A stretch of DNA of 64,000 bases from Clonostachys chloroleuca. Taxonomy: Eukaryota; Ascomycota; Sordariomycetes; Hypocreales; Bionectriaceae. Position numbers and translations under genes: made by a program. How positions within the stretch are numbered: the stretch's first letter is position 1; every line of letters starts with the position of its first letter. The stretch is taken from NCBI GenBank assembly GCA_037952775.1, contig JBANAY010000003.1, positions 6,572,001 to 6,636,000 of the forward strand. Reading direction: 5' to 3'. Positions 1-11,634 of this stretch are shown piece by piece. The notes under the pieces were generated by a model. That model was not told the origin of the DNA and made no database searches. It was given only the letters and a program-made list of their open reading frames with translations.

Positions 1-923
1 GCGGTTGAAATTGGAAACAAGTTGGAACAGGTCTGACGGCTGCGGCAGTGACTTTGACTTCCTTTCCAGAGCCCAATCACAAGGACAGACTTCGACTTGC
101 CGTCAAATTCGCAACTAGCGTGGTTCAACTGCGAAACGCACCGTACCCCAAGCAAACATTCACCGCTGACGATTTTAATATATATAAACAAATTAAAATC
201 ATGAAACTGTCTTCGTCAATAACGGAGCACGAAATACTTTCAGCACAAACGCCCCACCATTGGGCCACCCTTGAGGATAAAGTCTTGCTTGCTCTTGAGT
301 TTTTGTCGATGAAGGTACTTGTCGGCGTATTCAATCTAGCACTAGACGAGTAAATTTCACAGTGAGGGACATTTGAGGGAAGGTTAAATGTTAAATACAG
401 CACAGCTTTTTCTTCCTCGATCCAATGATAAGGGTCTTGACCCCTTCAGCACAATTGTTTGGCGCCTGGGCGTGGAGCTGTATCGATGGCATGGCAATGA
501 GATGGCTTAGGCATTCGAAGAAGCATGTATCCAGCACAGACATTTTTTCACCGCTCGAAGAACCTGAGCTTGTTGTCACTTTGGACAAGTGGCTATGGCA
601 GGGGTGGTTCAGATCAGATGGTCCCTTGCATTGTTCGACTCAGTTGGCGGTCAACGGAAGAGTCCATAACCCCTGTTGGAATATTGGCCAAGTCAAGCCT
701 AATATCCAGCTGGGCGCGTATCTATGTGTAACAAAATCAACAAGTCAGCGACCGTATCGGGATTGGCCTGTCCAGCTCAGCCGCCCCTCCTGCATTTGTG
801 CCTTAGGTAGGTATTGAGTGACAAAATGATTCTGCAGCTTTTATTGCTAGAAAAGGCACGGCGATCAAGACACCGGCCATTTCGCCAACCATATCGAAAT
901 AACACACAACTACGCCGTTCCTC
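1..923. other. No supported gene; upstream region of HET gene
   Basis: Short open frames occur on both strands (for example 48-353 and 425-817), but their translations show no recognisable domain, no signal peptide and no convincing splice partners. The stretch ends at the ATG of the HET-domain gene at 924, so its right end probably holds that gene's promoter and 5' leader. I see nothing else in it. Confidence 0.5.
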
Positions 924-2587
924 ATGCGCCTCATCAATGTGCGCAACTACCATCTTGAGACCTTCTTGGGCTCAAATATCCCTCCCTACGCGATCCTTTC
1001 TCACACCTGGGGTCAAAATGAAATCACATTCGAGCAGATGCCGCTCCAGGTGCCCCCTGCGGTAGCAGACACCTACCCAGACGAGGACCTGGAAGGCGGT
1101 TACATGAAGATCATCTATGCCTGCAAGCAGGCTCTGTCTGATGGCCTAAATTACGCCTGGATAGATACGTGCTGTATCGACAAGTCCAGCAGTGCAGAAT
1201 TGACGGAGGCTATCAACTCAATGTTTCAGTGGTACCATCAGGCAGCAGTTTGCTACGCCTACCTCTCGATATCGAAAACGACAATCGCCTCCACGGCATG
1301 ATGATCTCGCATGGAATAGAGAGAAGCAAGTGGTTCAGTCGAGGTTGGACCCTCCAAGAGCTTCTTGCACCTATGAAGCTTCAATTCTTCATCCGAGGGT
1401 GGAGGTATGTTGGCACCGTCGATGAGCTTCAAGACATAATCGAAGAACGAACTGGGATAGAGAGGATGTATTTGACAAAGGACTTGTCACCTCTCATGTG
1501 TCGCCACGCCAGCGTCGCCACGAGAATGAGCTGGGCTGCAGGCCGTCGGACGACCCGGCTTGAAGACCAAGCCTACTGCCTCCTCGGAATTTTCGATGTC
1601 AACATGCCTTTGCTTTACGGAGAGGGCGAAAAGGCTTTCATCCGACTACAGGAGGAGATCATGAAGTCCTCTGATGATGAGACTATCCTTGCATGGAATT
1701 GGAGGACTGGATCGAGAACGGTTGGCCAAAGTGTTCATGGCTACTTGGCAATGTCACCAATGTGCTTTTACGACTGCCAAGATCTGCGTCCTTGGCCCAG
1801 CAGTGGAGGGGAGGCGAACTTCTCGGTGACGAACAGAGGCCTTCAGGTCAGTCTGCCCATAATCCACAGGGGTGGAGATAGGTACGATGCCATTCTCAGG
1901 TGCAATAGGTCGATGGACATCGACCGAGCAGTGACTTTGCCTTTGGTGAAACTGGGGACCGGCCACGGAGGGCTATTGAATCGAGTTCCGTACTTCTCCC
2001 GTTCACACCAAGCCACGAGCATTAAATTCGTTGGAAACGAGACATTGAGTTCCACCACAATCTGCATTTCATCTCGCCCCTGGTGGCCCCAAATCGTTCA
2101 CGACGCGGAAGCTATCCAGGGATTCTACATCCGCAACTTACCAGCGGGATGCTTCATCACCCATACATACCCCACTGATGGTTGGTCGCCGGCAGACAAT
2201 TTTGCGACCATGAAAGAAGCCAACAACGGCTACGACCCGCGCTACTTCTTTGGTTCCTACTACTTCGAGAACTTCGTGATTCGTCTTGAACATATATCAG
2301 ATAGATGGGTGTGCAAAATTGCAAATGATGCAGAACCTACATCCCTGACGCTTAAGGAGACCCTGACCAGGTTAACCTTTAGCGAGCACGTCGAGCTCAT
2401 GGATCGTAGAATGACTGTGTCTGCAAGATTAGAGCCTATACTGAATGGCTTTCTCATCGTTATCGACCTGAGTGAGAGGACCGAGTGGATATGGGAACTT
2501 GGAGGTGTACTACTAGGGATATTGGGTGCCGGGGCGACCCTGGCTGCTGTGGGATCTATAACTAGGCCCAGGAGGAAATCTCGTTGA
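924..2587 (+). CDS. HET-domain protein (HET-E/HET-D type N-terminus), one-base frameshift
   Basis: HET-domain (PF06985) protein of the heterokaryon-incompatibility class, about 550 residues if read across the break. The N-terminus shows the hallmark order YAILSHTWG, then WIDTCCIDKSS, then AINSMFQWY, and after the break SKWFSRGWTLQELLAP. It is followed by the LEDQAYCLLGIFDVNMPLLY block that usually trails the HET domain in HET-E-like proteins. No NACHT or WD40 region follows. The C-terminus is a hydrophobic glycine/alanine-rich segment ending in a basic tail, possibly a membrane anchor. The reading frame breaks near 1266-1271: the first frame stops at about 1301, and the continuation is in the -1 frame, sharing base 1268. 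There are no splice signals and no residues are lost, so one base is missing. It could be a pseudogene or an assembly error. Family call firm; functionality unknown. Confidence 0.85.
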
Positions 2588-2746
2588 TTTATTATTACCA
2601 GAATGAGGACAACAAGTGCTTAGAAGCTTCGAGACGGAATGATTGATGATTAGAACTAGACTCAGATCTTACCGATCTAAAGTAATTGAAATGCTCTTAC
2701 TATGATTTCTAGTTGCAGAACACTCATTAGATTTTCAAATTCTAAA

Positions 2747-3865
2747 TCAATTGAGATTCATTTCTCCCAATGTCTTCAGTCCTAGATCCGTGTCTTGGAA
2801 TCCAATAAGTCCCTGATCGTACAGTGCTTTCGCTACAGGATACACAGCCCGGGCAAAATTACTCCGTTGAGCCAACACAAATGACGGGGTGATATCGTTG
2901 TGCTTGAACCCGTGTCTCTCTTTTCTCGGGTGGAATGTATGTAGCAGATACGTGCAAGACCAGTCATGGGCCCATTTTGGAGCCCAGCCAAGACGGGAAG
3001 CAAGACCAAATAGCCGCGCATCTTCTTCATGAGTATGGAACAAGAGGCTCACGTCTTCACTGCCCCAGCTCCCCGGCGCAAATGCATCCTGGCGGAGTAT
3101 CAGAATATCACACCCCTCTTCCGTTCGTTCTCCCACATGCGTAAGGGCGATGTTGCTATGCGTTGTCCACTGACCATCGTACACCCGTGTCATCCGTTCC
3201 ATCCACTGCTTCATGACCCTGCCGCCCTTGATTGACATAAATGTCCCGCTGTTTAACTCCCCCGCATGCTGCCTTCCAACAACGGTACTGTAACCACGTT
3301 CTCGAAGATCTTTGATATTTCTGAGTGGGAAGACATCCATGTCAATGTAAGTCCCTCCATAATCATAGACGGCCTGTACCCTAACAAAATCCGACTTGTG
3401 CTCAATACTTTGAATATCCTTTCCGTTCTCCGCGTGCGTTGGCACCTTGACTGCATTCACAACCAACACAGGGAGCGTCAAGACCAACGCGCTCCACTTC
3501 CCAGAGGAACCACTCTTAGCACGCGCGAGAGAGGCGCTGTCCACGTTGGTGTGTAGATATATTTCGTCCGGGTTCCAGTAGTAATAGGCAGAGTATATGC
3601 TCAAGAAATGGCTGAACTGGAACTGCAAATCATCAGACGACCGAGGGAGAAGGTACACATAGTGTACAATATTGGGAATTGTGTGTTTGCCTGCCCGCTC
3701 ATCACAACTCGGCGCGCTCTTTTCTTCTAGTTTGCATGCTGAACTCAGCGCCGGGGAAATTCTAGAGGAGCGGAAAGAGATATTCGGCGGCTGGCGGAGG
3801 GATAGGAGTAACCAGAAAAGAAAAATAACCGCTGCGCCGACGACCAAGCGTTTCCTGGCGAGCAT
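2747..3865 (-). CDS. GT32-type glycosyltransferase, type II membrane protein
   Basis: Single-exon gene of 372 residues. The N-terminus has a short basic stretch followed by a hydrophobic segment (about residues 9-24), the layout of a type II Golgi membrane protein. The lumenal part contains NIVHYVYLLP near residue 64 and, around residues 160-180, a tyrosine/glycine-rich DYGGTYIDMDVFPLRN block. Its DMD is the DxD motif that binds a divalent metal and the nucleotide sugar in the glycosyltransferase sugar-binding family (GT32, the Och1/capsular polysaccharide group). Donor and acceptor sugars cannot be read from sequence; a role in protein or lipid mannosylation or galactosylation is inference. 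The stop at 2747 lies about 160 bp from the end of the convergent HET gene. Confidence 0.85.
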   Translation of the reverse strand: MLARKRLVVGAAVIFLFWLLLSLRQPPNISFRSSRISPALSSACKLEEKSAPSCDERAGKHTIPNIVHYVYLLPRSSDDLQFQFSHFLSIYSAYYYWNPDEIYLHTNVDSASLARAKSGSSGKWSALVLTLPVLVVNAVKVPTHAENGKDIQSIEHKSDFVRVQAVYDYGGTYIDMDVFPLRNIKDLRERGYSTVVGRQHAGELNSGTFMSIKGGRVMKQWMERMTRVYDGQWTTHSNIALTHVGERTEEGCDILILRQDAFAPGSWGSEDVSLLFHTHEEDARLFGLASRLGWAPKWAHDWSCTYLLHTFHPRKERHGFKHNDITPSFVLAQRSNFARAVYPVAKALYDQGLIGFQDTDLGLKTLGEMNLN

Positions 3866-5124
3866 TGAGGTTGACAGACCGCAATCCCTCTATCGCATTC
3901 CAGTGGTCGTATATCTTACGTGACAGTCCATAGTGAACATGAAAACGGCGAGTGTAGATGGGCTGGTCCAGGGGGAGGGGCGTGTTAAATGAGCCTCCAT
4001 ACAAGCACAAGCGACACTATACTTTGGCACCTGTCACGTGTCCATAACTGCAAATTAGCGGCCGATACGAGCAGTAGCTGAACAGTAGCGCAGAATTAGA
4101 GGCCTATAATTAGCCTTGTGGCACATACTCAAGGCACTTGACCTGAATCATCGCATACTTGACGAAGAGCCAGTATCAATACATGTCTGGGTATAACTCA
4201 CGGTCGGAATTCCAATTTAATAGAAATGACAATGAGATATTCCCATTGAAAAGGCTACCGGGATCTATTTTCGTATTCGTCGCGCTGGCCAAGTACCTCT
4301 ATCATATAGCAAGTTTGACCACACAATTTTTGAGCGAAATCGACTACTGGCAGGTCTTCTGCACTAGCGGTCTGTCAGCCGCAACTGGCTGATAAGCTCT
4401 AACCTTCGGAAAAATCCAGAATACGAATTTTCGCCATTTTAGCGAGTCGCCTATTCAGAACACCCTTAAAGCATTGTAATTCCAGTGTGACAACGACGGC
4501 AAACACCCCGTGAAGTGAACTATGCCGTTTCATCGATCCCGTTACCATCTCAATTGCTTTGAGAATTGTATAAGATTTCTAAGGCAAAGGGCCAGGAAAT
4601 GCCTCCTCATAATTGCCCTTGAGTGATTGGTTCGGTTGTAAGCAAATGCAATGCCCCGATATACTAAATACCATGACAACAGTTCTCATTCCCTGCTCAG
4701 AGAAGCAACTGAACGAAGCCCTCATATGGCGTGAAGCTGGAGAACTGATGGCCACTCCTGCAGAACTGACTGAAATAGTACCCAGTTTCGGACTAGTTTG
4801 TGGGGCGACCCTGGCAGTGAAGTTACATCGAAACCTTTATGAGAGCCGAGACGCCGAAGGGACACTTGATAGAGTGACGAATAGGAGGATAGCTAGTCAC
4901 GGCAGACTGAAATTGTACCTCTATTGGGACTACCGTCGATGGTAAATTCTTACATCTATTACCACGAGTGAAAACCCTACACATCGGCGTGACTCCGCCC
5001 ATGTTAGCATGTAGGTTCGACGGCATCAGCCGACCCTAGCTCTTCGCCATCTATAAATAAGAGAGCTTTCTCACTGTTCAGAGCTCAAAAATCATTTTCA
5101 AGATTCCATATTCAAACACCCAAA
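3866..5124. other. Intergenic, no supported gene
   Basis: Separates the divergent glycosyltransferase (minus) and adenosine-deaminase-family gene (plus). One open frame (4613-4945, 110 codons) has no recognisable features and I do not call it. The right end carries a TATA-like box listed separately. Nothing else stands out. Confidence 0.5.
5051..5060 (+). promoter_or_regulatory. TATA-like box of the adenosine-deaminase-family gene
   Basis: CTATAAATAA lies about 65-75 bp before the ATG at 5125, with a pyrimidine-rich and then A-rich leader between. Spacing and composition fit a fungal core promoter. Confidence 0.5.
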
Positions 5125-6343
5125 ATGTCCTCCCCCACCTTCATCACAGTTGGGCGCGCCATGCCGCTTGAGGCACGCCTAGCTCTAAGGCAAGAGCTGC
5201 TTGATGCGGATGACAAATTTGTTCTTGAGCTTCCTAAAGTCGAGCTACACGTCCACATTGAAGGAACCCTGACGCCCGAGCTGAGATGGGAGCTTGCCAA
5301 AAGAAACGGCCAGACACTCAAGCTCGAGCGCACCGGAACCGTGTATACCAGTCTGGAACAGCTACGAGCGTCGTACACCATCATGGAACCTCGGCCAGGC
5401 CATAGTATTGACAACGCTGAAGAGAGTTTTACTTTCTTCGAGGCTTACTATGGTGGCTTCGAGGTACTTGTTACCGAACAAGACTTTTTTGATCTGGCTA
5501 TGAATTACTTTCGACGAGCCGCTTCGATGAACGTTCGCTACTGTGAACCTTTTTTCGACCCTCAAGGCCACACACGCCGTGGTATATCTTGGGAAACCAT
5601 GATGGGAGGCTTCCGTAGGGCCCAGAAGGAAGCGGAGAAGAGTTTTGGTGTACGTTAAAAGCGGGTTGTCAGCCTTCACCACATGCTAACCAACAGAACA
5701 GATAAAGTCGAATTGGATTATGTGTTTTCTCCGCAACCTACCAGTGGAGTCTGCAATGGAGCACTATCAAGCCGTTCTCTCATTCCGTGATATGGTCGTC
5801 GGTATCGGTCTGGATTCGGATGAGACTCATCGGCCCCCCTCTTTATTTGCGGATATCTTCGCCCTGGCCAGACAGGCTGGCTTCCGCCTGACTTGTCACT
5901 GCGACGTGGGACAACCAACCACACACGAAAACATTCGGCAAGTGGCATCGGTCCTTGGGGGATCCGGTGCAGAGCGCCTAGACCATGGTTTGAATGCTGC
6001 CCAAAGCCAAGATCTTATTCAACTGATCAAGAAAAACGGTGTTGGCATGACCATCACGCCGTGGGGTTATCTCCGGCATCAACCAGTCGACGAGATCTTC
6101 CCGAGGATCCGAACATTATTTGACGCGGGTATTCAGCTCGCGATTGGAAGTGATGATCCGCCATATATGGAAGACTGTTGGATTATACACCACCTGCTGC
6201 TGGCCAAGAAGATGTGTGCATTCACTAACTATGACATGGCAACTTTGGCGAGACGTTCTGTTGACATGTCTTGGGCATCGGAGTCGGTGCGGGCGGAGAT
6301 TAAGGACGAGGTAGAGAAGGTTGTGGCTAAGTACTTGCATTAA
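5125..6343 (+). CDS. Adenosine/adenine deaminase-family metal-dependent hydrolase
   Basis: Two exons, 5125-5649 and 5702-6343, joined in phase 0 across a 52-nt intron (donor GTACGT, branch GCTAAC, acceptor ACAG); 388 residues. Visible amidohydrolase motifs: PKVELHVHIEG with metal ligands H42 and H44, a TCHCDVGQP block at the position of the usual HAGE motif, ERLDHGLNA at the HG position, and GSDDPPYM with the metal-binding aspartate. In true adenosine deaminases the HAGE glutamate is the proton donor; here the equivalent block reads HCD, as in fungal paralogues of the adenine-deaminase branch, so the substrate may be adenine, adenosine or a related aminopurine. Its stop is 61 bp from the end of the convergent Zn2Cys6 gene. 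Family certain, substrate inferred. Confidence 0.88.
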
Positions 6344-6404
6344 GAACCCCGAATAGATGGTTTTTCTTTCCCTCGATCTCTTACACCATAGTACTCATCC
6401 CAAG

Positions 6405-8165
6405 TTATGCTAGCATTATGGTACGCTCATATGTGCCATTAGCCACGAAACCGCCTTGGATACGTTTCTCCCAAACAAGCTCCAGAGTATCAGCTGCATT
6501 CCTGAAATGGCGGCATCCAACAGCTTCATACGCTAGTTTTAATCGCGACCTTATCCAGTCTTTCTCCTGCAATTCCCCAGTCTCAAAGGCAACCCCAACT
6601 TGAAAAATAGGCCATAACAAGGAGTAACTCCAGGAGCTGGCCGGTGGTATGAGTTTTGCGTGATAGAGGACCTGGCTCGTCAGATGTGACCCTTGAACTA
6701 TGGTAGAAAAATTTGGGAAGAGCTGTGCCAGATACGCCATGATACCAAATCGCCAAGCTTCGACCATGTGCTTCCGAGATCCAGATAAGCTTTGGCGGGA
6801 TTTCCATTTTGCGAGACGGCCCATGATGTAATCTACATGTTTCACCTCCTTCTCTGTCGGATCTTCTCTATTGTGATGTGATTTGTACAGCATGGTGATA
6901 TCCACAAGCATCTCAAAGAGATCGATTGGACACGGGAAGACGTCATAGCTCCATTCTCTACCGTCCGCATTCGAGTGGCGATGGAGAGCCATGTTGACTT
7001 CTTTCGCCGTAAAATTGGGAGCTCGCGAGGAAGACGTTGAACTGATGATGTCAAGCCTACGGAGAACCTTGGGTCAAAAACAGTCGCTTTGAATCGGAAC
7101 TTTCTCCACTGACCATACAAGCCGCTGTTCGAAATAGTATCTGTTCACGCTCTGCTCATTGTGTCTGCCACGTAGAATAGCAACCGCTGCCTTTAAGTGT
7201 GTCTCAAACTCGATGCAGTCTCCCGAGCACATCTGTTTGAAGGTAGTTAGGCAGCTACTCATCACTCATCAGTAAAATGCTTGGGTCGTTACGACTTACA
7301 TCAACCTGAGCTAGCATAAGTATGCTGGCTAAGGTGGCTTGATCCGTTGCTTTGCTTGAGTCTTCCAGCCTCTCCCTGAGGAAATGTGTTGCACGGACAC
7401 GCAGATACAAGCTCTTTTGCTCCAGTGCCTCATCCGAGTTTTTGGCTGCCATGTGACATGATGCTGATGCGGCGATCGCGAATCGTATAGGGGGCACGCT
7501 ATTGATCAGCGGAAGTACGTAACAGAACATTGGGTTGTCTCTGAGTCCATCGCCGAGATAGAAGATAGTGCTAAGATCATCAACATCTGTATTGAATTGA
7601 AGTTAATAAATCAGTAGTTAAATAGGGGTGAAGAGGGCGTCTTGCAATGATTGGCCAGTTTCGTTATCTCATTATCATCAATGTTTGTCACATTATCTGC
7701 TGGCCAAGATGTAGAATTAATCCCACCTTTGTCCATAATCTCTTCATCGTGTTGTACTGAATCATGGTTGGTGGGTTTGTTAAGATCAGCTGGGAGCGGT
7801 TCCGCTACGGATGATAAAGTACGCCGAGCTCGGGACGAACTTCCTTTTGATGTTGTAATCGGGCTGCTGCTCACAGGGATAGATCTTCCAGCGAGCTTCC
7901 CGCGCGCGGCTACTCCTGGCCATCTGGTTACATAGCCTTCACAAACCACCCCTCGGCGCTCACAGCTCAGGCAGGTTGGAAGTGTGCGATCGCATTTCCG
8001 GCCTCTTCGGCGGCAGCCTTTACACGCGGTGCCGTGAAGTGCCTTTTGGCTCATCTCGATAAAGCCAGTGGCCAGCACGGTGCTACTAGGTGTCTGTTGG
8101 CTTGCTCGTAAGGATCGTGAGTTTTCCAGGCTGCTTTGTTCAATCAGGGAGTCGTTACTGGTCAT
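6405..8165 (-). CDS. Zn2Cys6 transcription factor
   Basis: Four exons on the minus strand. Well supported: exon 2 7586-7300, exon 3 7232-7114, exon 4 7056-6405, with introns of 67 nt (donor GTAAGT) and 57 nt (donor GTCAGT, acceptor GTAG). The join gives a WLDIISSTSSSRAP-like block conserved in this family. Exon 1 starts at 8165 and holds the binuclear cluster at about residues 47-75 (C-x2-C-x6-C-x6-C-x2-C-x6-C, containing CKGCRRRGRKCDR). The end of exon 1 is ambiguous: a GT donor after 7727 gives a 140-nt intron and 498 residues; a GC donor after 7646 gives a 59-nt intron and 525 residues. Both keep phase. The C-terminal part matches the fungal-specific regulatory domain type. The target is unknown; its tail-to-tail neighbour is the deaminase gene. 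Confidence 0.85.
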
Positions 8166-9134
8166 GACTCATTCAAAATAGTTCGAGGGCAAGACTAACT
8201 CCATGGAGAATAAGCGGGGAGGATGCGGGGAGGAGAGTCTCCATTTACTGTCTGGCTGCTCCATTCGTCCACGTTAAATGCAATCACTCCTATCTCACAA
8301 TGGAAATATTGCCGATTCTGTATGTCAATATTCCTCATGTACGAGTATGTTGCCAGCTAAAAATCGTTAACGCACTGCTGCAAGTTGTAACTGCTTGACT
8401 GATAACTACCTAGCCTTAGACTCTCAGAACTGCTCGAATAAGTCGATTGGGTTCATACTTTGGTGCCGATCAGGTTCTTCCTCGGTCTTTTCCCTTGATT
8501 GAGGGTTATGAACGAGGATGAGTTTTTCGTCCCTTCTCATGAGGCCTATCAAACTGACAACCATGTCTATCAATTTTGTCACCCCGACAAACCCCTAGTA
8601 CTTGTCTCGCGGCAGATGGCCGGGATTTGGTCCTAGTTGCAGGGAAGAGTTCGTAACTTATCCAATTAGGGAAGTCCATTGAATTTACAGGTGATTAGAG
8701 CGCCTGCCAAGTGCCAGGATTGCCTTATACCATACACTTCCCGGCGGGTCAGCCGGAGTTCAATTCACCTAAATGTTAATGGAAAATCGCACGCCTACCA
8801 TACATCTCTTCAACGATTTTAGGATTATCCATTTGGGATAATGAGCCATCAATGGAAAAGGGTATCTCAACTTGCACAATAAACCCCAGTTCAGTTGGTC
8901 TCGAAGTCTGCTTACGCAGCTATTCCCGTCATTTGACGTTGCAGTGCTGGGTTTCAAGCGTAGGAGGTCAAACAGCTTCCTAATTAGAGTACAAACCTGG
9001 CTGCCTGCTTACTTCTTACATTCTTCACAAGGAGTTTGAATTCGTAAGCGGAATATATATTTCTGATAATCAGCGTCAGCATTCGCCAGACCTTCTCATG
9101 CTTTCTACCTAAACATCGAAAAGCTCTATCTACG
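8166..9134. other. Divergent intergenic region
   Basis: Lies between the starts of the Zn2Cys6 gene (minus) and the con-13-like gene (plus), so it should hold both promoters. I see no gene, no repeat and no confident binding site in it. Confidence 0.5.
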
Positions 9135-10160
9135 ATGAGATCCCTAATTACCTCGAGCAGTCTCTTCTTTCTTGGCGTCGCGGCTCAAGCCTCGCACACC
9201 ATCGACAACCCACTCCCCGTAATAACGCCTCAATTCAATTCGCCGTCTACTGTATGGAACGACCTTTCCGATGCATTGCCCGTGGTTCCTTCCAGAATAG
9301 AGCCATTTGAATCCGGTTACTCTTTCGCATCGTGTGGTGCTGGAACCGGCGACGGCGTAGAGGAATACGACGCTTACAACATATTTTATGATGACTGCCC
9401 CGAAGCTTGGCAAGTCTGCCTTCACAAAGATAACGGTATCTCCTTAGACTCGGTAGCCGAGGTATGTGTCGATAAACCCCTTGCTGTTCAGAAAAGCGAC
9501 TGGTGAGTTAACACAAACGATGCGGAAGATGTTTGGAAAGGTGCCTGTAGGTTTCAGGCAATACGTCCGTGACTTGACTGTTGGCAATAATTCTGTTGCA
9601 TTCTGGAAAAACACATCCCTCGTCATGTCACCGAACTTTTGGAGGATTTATGTCATGATACATGAATCTACACACGCCGTTGATCTGCTTAGCACGGCAG
9701 ATCTCGTAGCTATCGATGCTGGGACCTATAGCGACTCTCAGGAATGGCGCGATGCCTACTATTCCGACAAGAGCGTTCCGACCACGGGTTCCAACTATCT
9801 CTGGGAGGAAAGCTTTGCTGAGATGGGTCCTCGAGCCTTTTATGACTGGTATGTTGAAGGAGGGCTCGCAAATTTCCAGCCGAACTGGAATGAGGTAAAA
9901 TTTTTCAACATTCAACTGAGGAAGAGACCGAGCTGACATGATAACAGTTCGAAAATCAGCTGGCCACTTTCAAGTCTCTTGTTGGACATCGGGCCCAGCT
10001 TGGAGGTACCTGTCAATTCCGCGTCGCCAATGAGCCTGCGGTGCCGACTTCAAGCACCGGCCAGCGGCGAAGGGGACCTGTCCCTGACACCAGTTTCAAG
10101 TCAGACATCCGTGTTATTAAAGTTCCCGATAGCCTCCCAACCTTTGAATTTACCGAGTGA
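9135..10160 (+). CDS. Secreted con-13-like protein with zincin HExxH motif
   Basis: Three exons, 9135-9461, 9529-9894 and 9948-10160, all phase 0, with introns of 67 and 53 nt (donors GTATGT and GTAAAA); 301 residues. A signal peptide is plausible at residues 1-20. The block with DAYNIFYDDCPEAWQVCLHK and then PVGFRQYVRDL resembles proteins annotated as conidiation-specific protein 13. Exon 2 carries HESTH at about residues 154-158 inside MIHESTHAVD, followed about 45 residues later by WEESFAEMG, whose glutamate could be the third zinc ligand of a gluzincin-type metallopeptidase. A secreted metallopeptidase is therefore possible, but activity is inferred. The family name is from memory of the conserved blocks. 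Confidence 0.72.
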
Positions 10161-11634
10161 TACCAAATGAGAACCCCATAGTATCATATATTTAAGGTTA
10201 AGAGTTGTGCGCTCGAGCCTACACGTTTATCATTTACTTGAGCTACCTAGTTTTAGAGAATGCGAAGACTTGCGCCTACCCGGGAGAGGCTTTCCTTGAA
10301 GCTGAGATGATTTGGTAATTGTTATCTAATCGCGTATCTTTACTTGCTCTAATACCATCTTTTCGTATCCTAACTCGAGTATAACTAGGGTTGAACTGTG
10401 TAAGTGGACTTTCTCTTATTTTGCATGTTTTGTTACTTTTTCAGAATTCACTTGAAAAGTTTTAGTTATGTTTGAAAAACGGGAATCTTCTCGTTCTTGA
10501 CTGGGTGGTTCATAACAATCCAAACACCCTAGAAGAGTTAAAATCAAATTTCACCTCAGACCCGCCAAGGACCAAAGTACATTGAACTATCTGATTCACT
10601 AGTTTTCGAACTGTTTCCTTTCAATTTTGGACGGCATTATGTGTAGGGTAGCATACTCCTTAGCCATACTTTGGAGTCTCAATTGAATCCGAGAGTGGGG
10701 GCCAAGCCTAGAAAAGGGGAAACTTAACTCGGCTTAGATTGGATCAAGTGGTGGCTCCTAGCTGAGTCATCACGGACACGGGGTTATGAGCGTGAGTGGA
10801 AGACTTGAAGCACACGAAAGTGAAGTCTACATAGTCACAGCATAAATAGTGATCCTGGGGTTGCAAAATTCACCGATAAACAAGCATTATGACTTCGCAT
10901 TCGATCTTATAAGTAACCGTTCCGATGCCAAGCTGAGTACCTGATTCTGACTCTCTATCATTAGTTCCGTAAATAGGCTTATGCAGCGACTGATAGATCA
11001 ATTGCTCTTGATAGGCTTTATGCCGAGTTTGAAAGCCGCAAAGCCGCAATCTTTCTAACCAGTGATCGAATTACCTTGCATTTCCTTGATGGGATACCTG
11101 TTCGTCGACCCCAAGCAAGCATTATGAGGAAGTTGGTCCGGATGTTGGTTTCAGGTTTGGCAGGGGTACCCGCTTGTTACGGTGGGAGCTCAGCCTTGGC
11201 AGAAGGCTCACTGAGCGGCTACAACCCTGGAATAATTTAGATTGAAGGGGCCAGAGCTTCTCTGAGCACTCCACCTGTTTCGTTTAACCATCTCACGAAG
11301 AGCTATCTTGTTTCAATCCACGTCGCCGTCTGCTTGGCAGGCTTCGTTTCACAAGGCTTTGAACCTGAATCAGGCAACCCCACAACTGGAATCAACCCTC
11401 CGAGTCCGTAAAAGAGTAGTTGTCTGATCAGAATGTTTTGGCTTGTTACACGGGATCCAGTACACCTAATACCTACAGATAGTTTAAAAAGTACTTCTCT
11501 ATCCCACGTTCCCTCATTGCTTGTATCTTCAGTCATATTCTTTCGTTGTTGTTTTTTCCCCATTCGCTACAGATTCGCGCTGGACGTGACTTTCATTTAT
11601 TCCCCACCTCCGTGTCCACCGAGATTCAACAAAA
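10161..11634. other. Long intergenic region upstream of pectin lyase
   Basis: About 1.5 kb without a supported gene. Open frames are short and featureless. The last several hundred bases are the promoter of the pectin lyase, including pyrimidine-rich stretches just before the ATG at 11635. I see no confident regulatory site. Confidence 0.5.

Noticed and set aside
4613..4945. 110-codon open frame as a gene
   Set aside because: No domain, no signal, no splice partner, and codon pattern not distinctive; likely chance.
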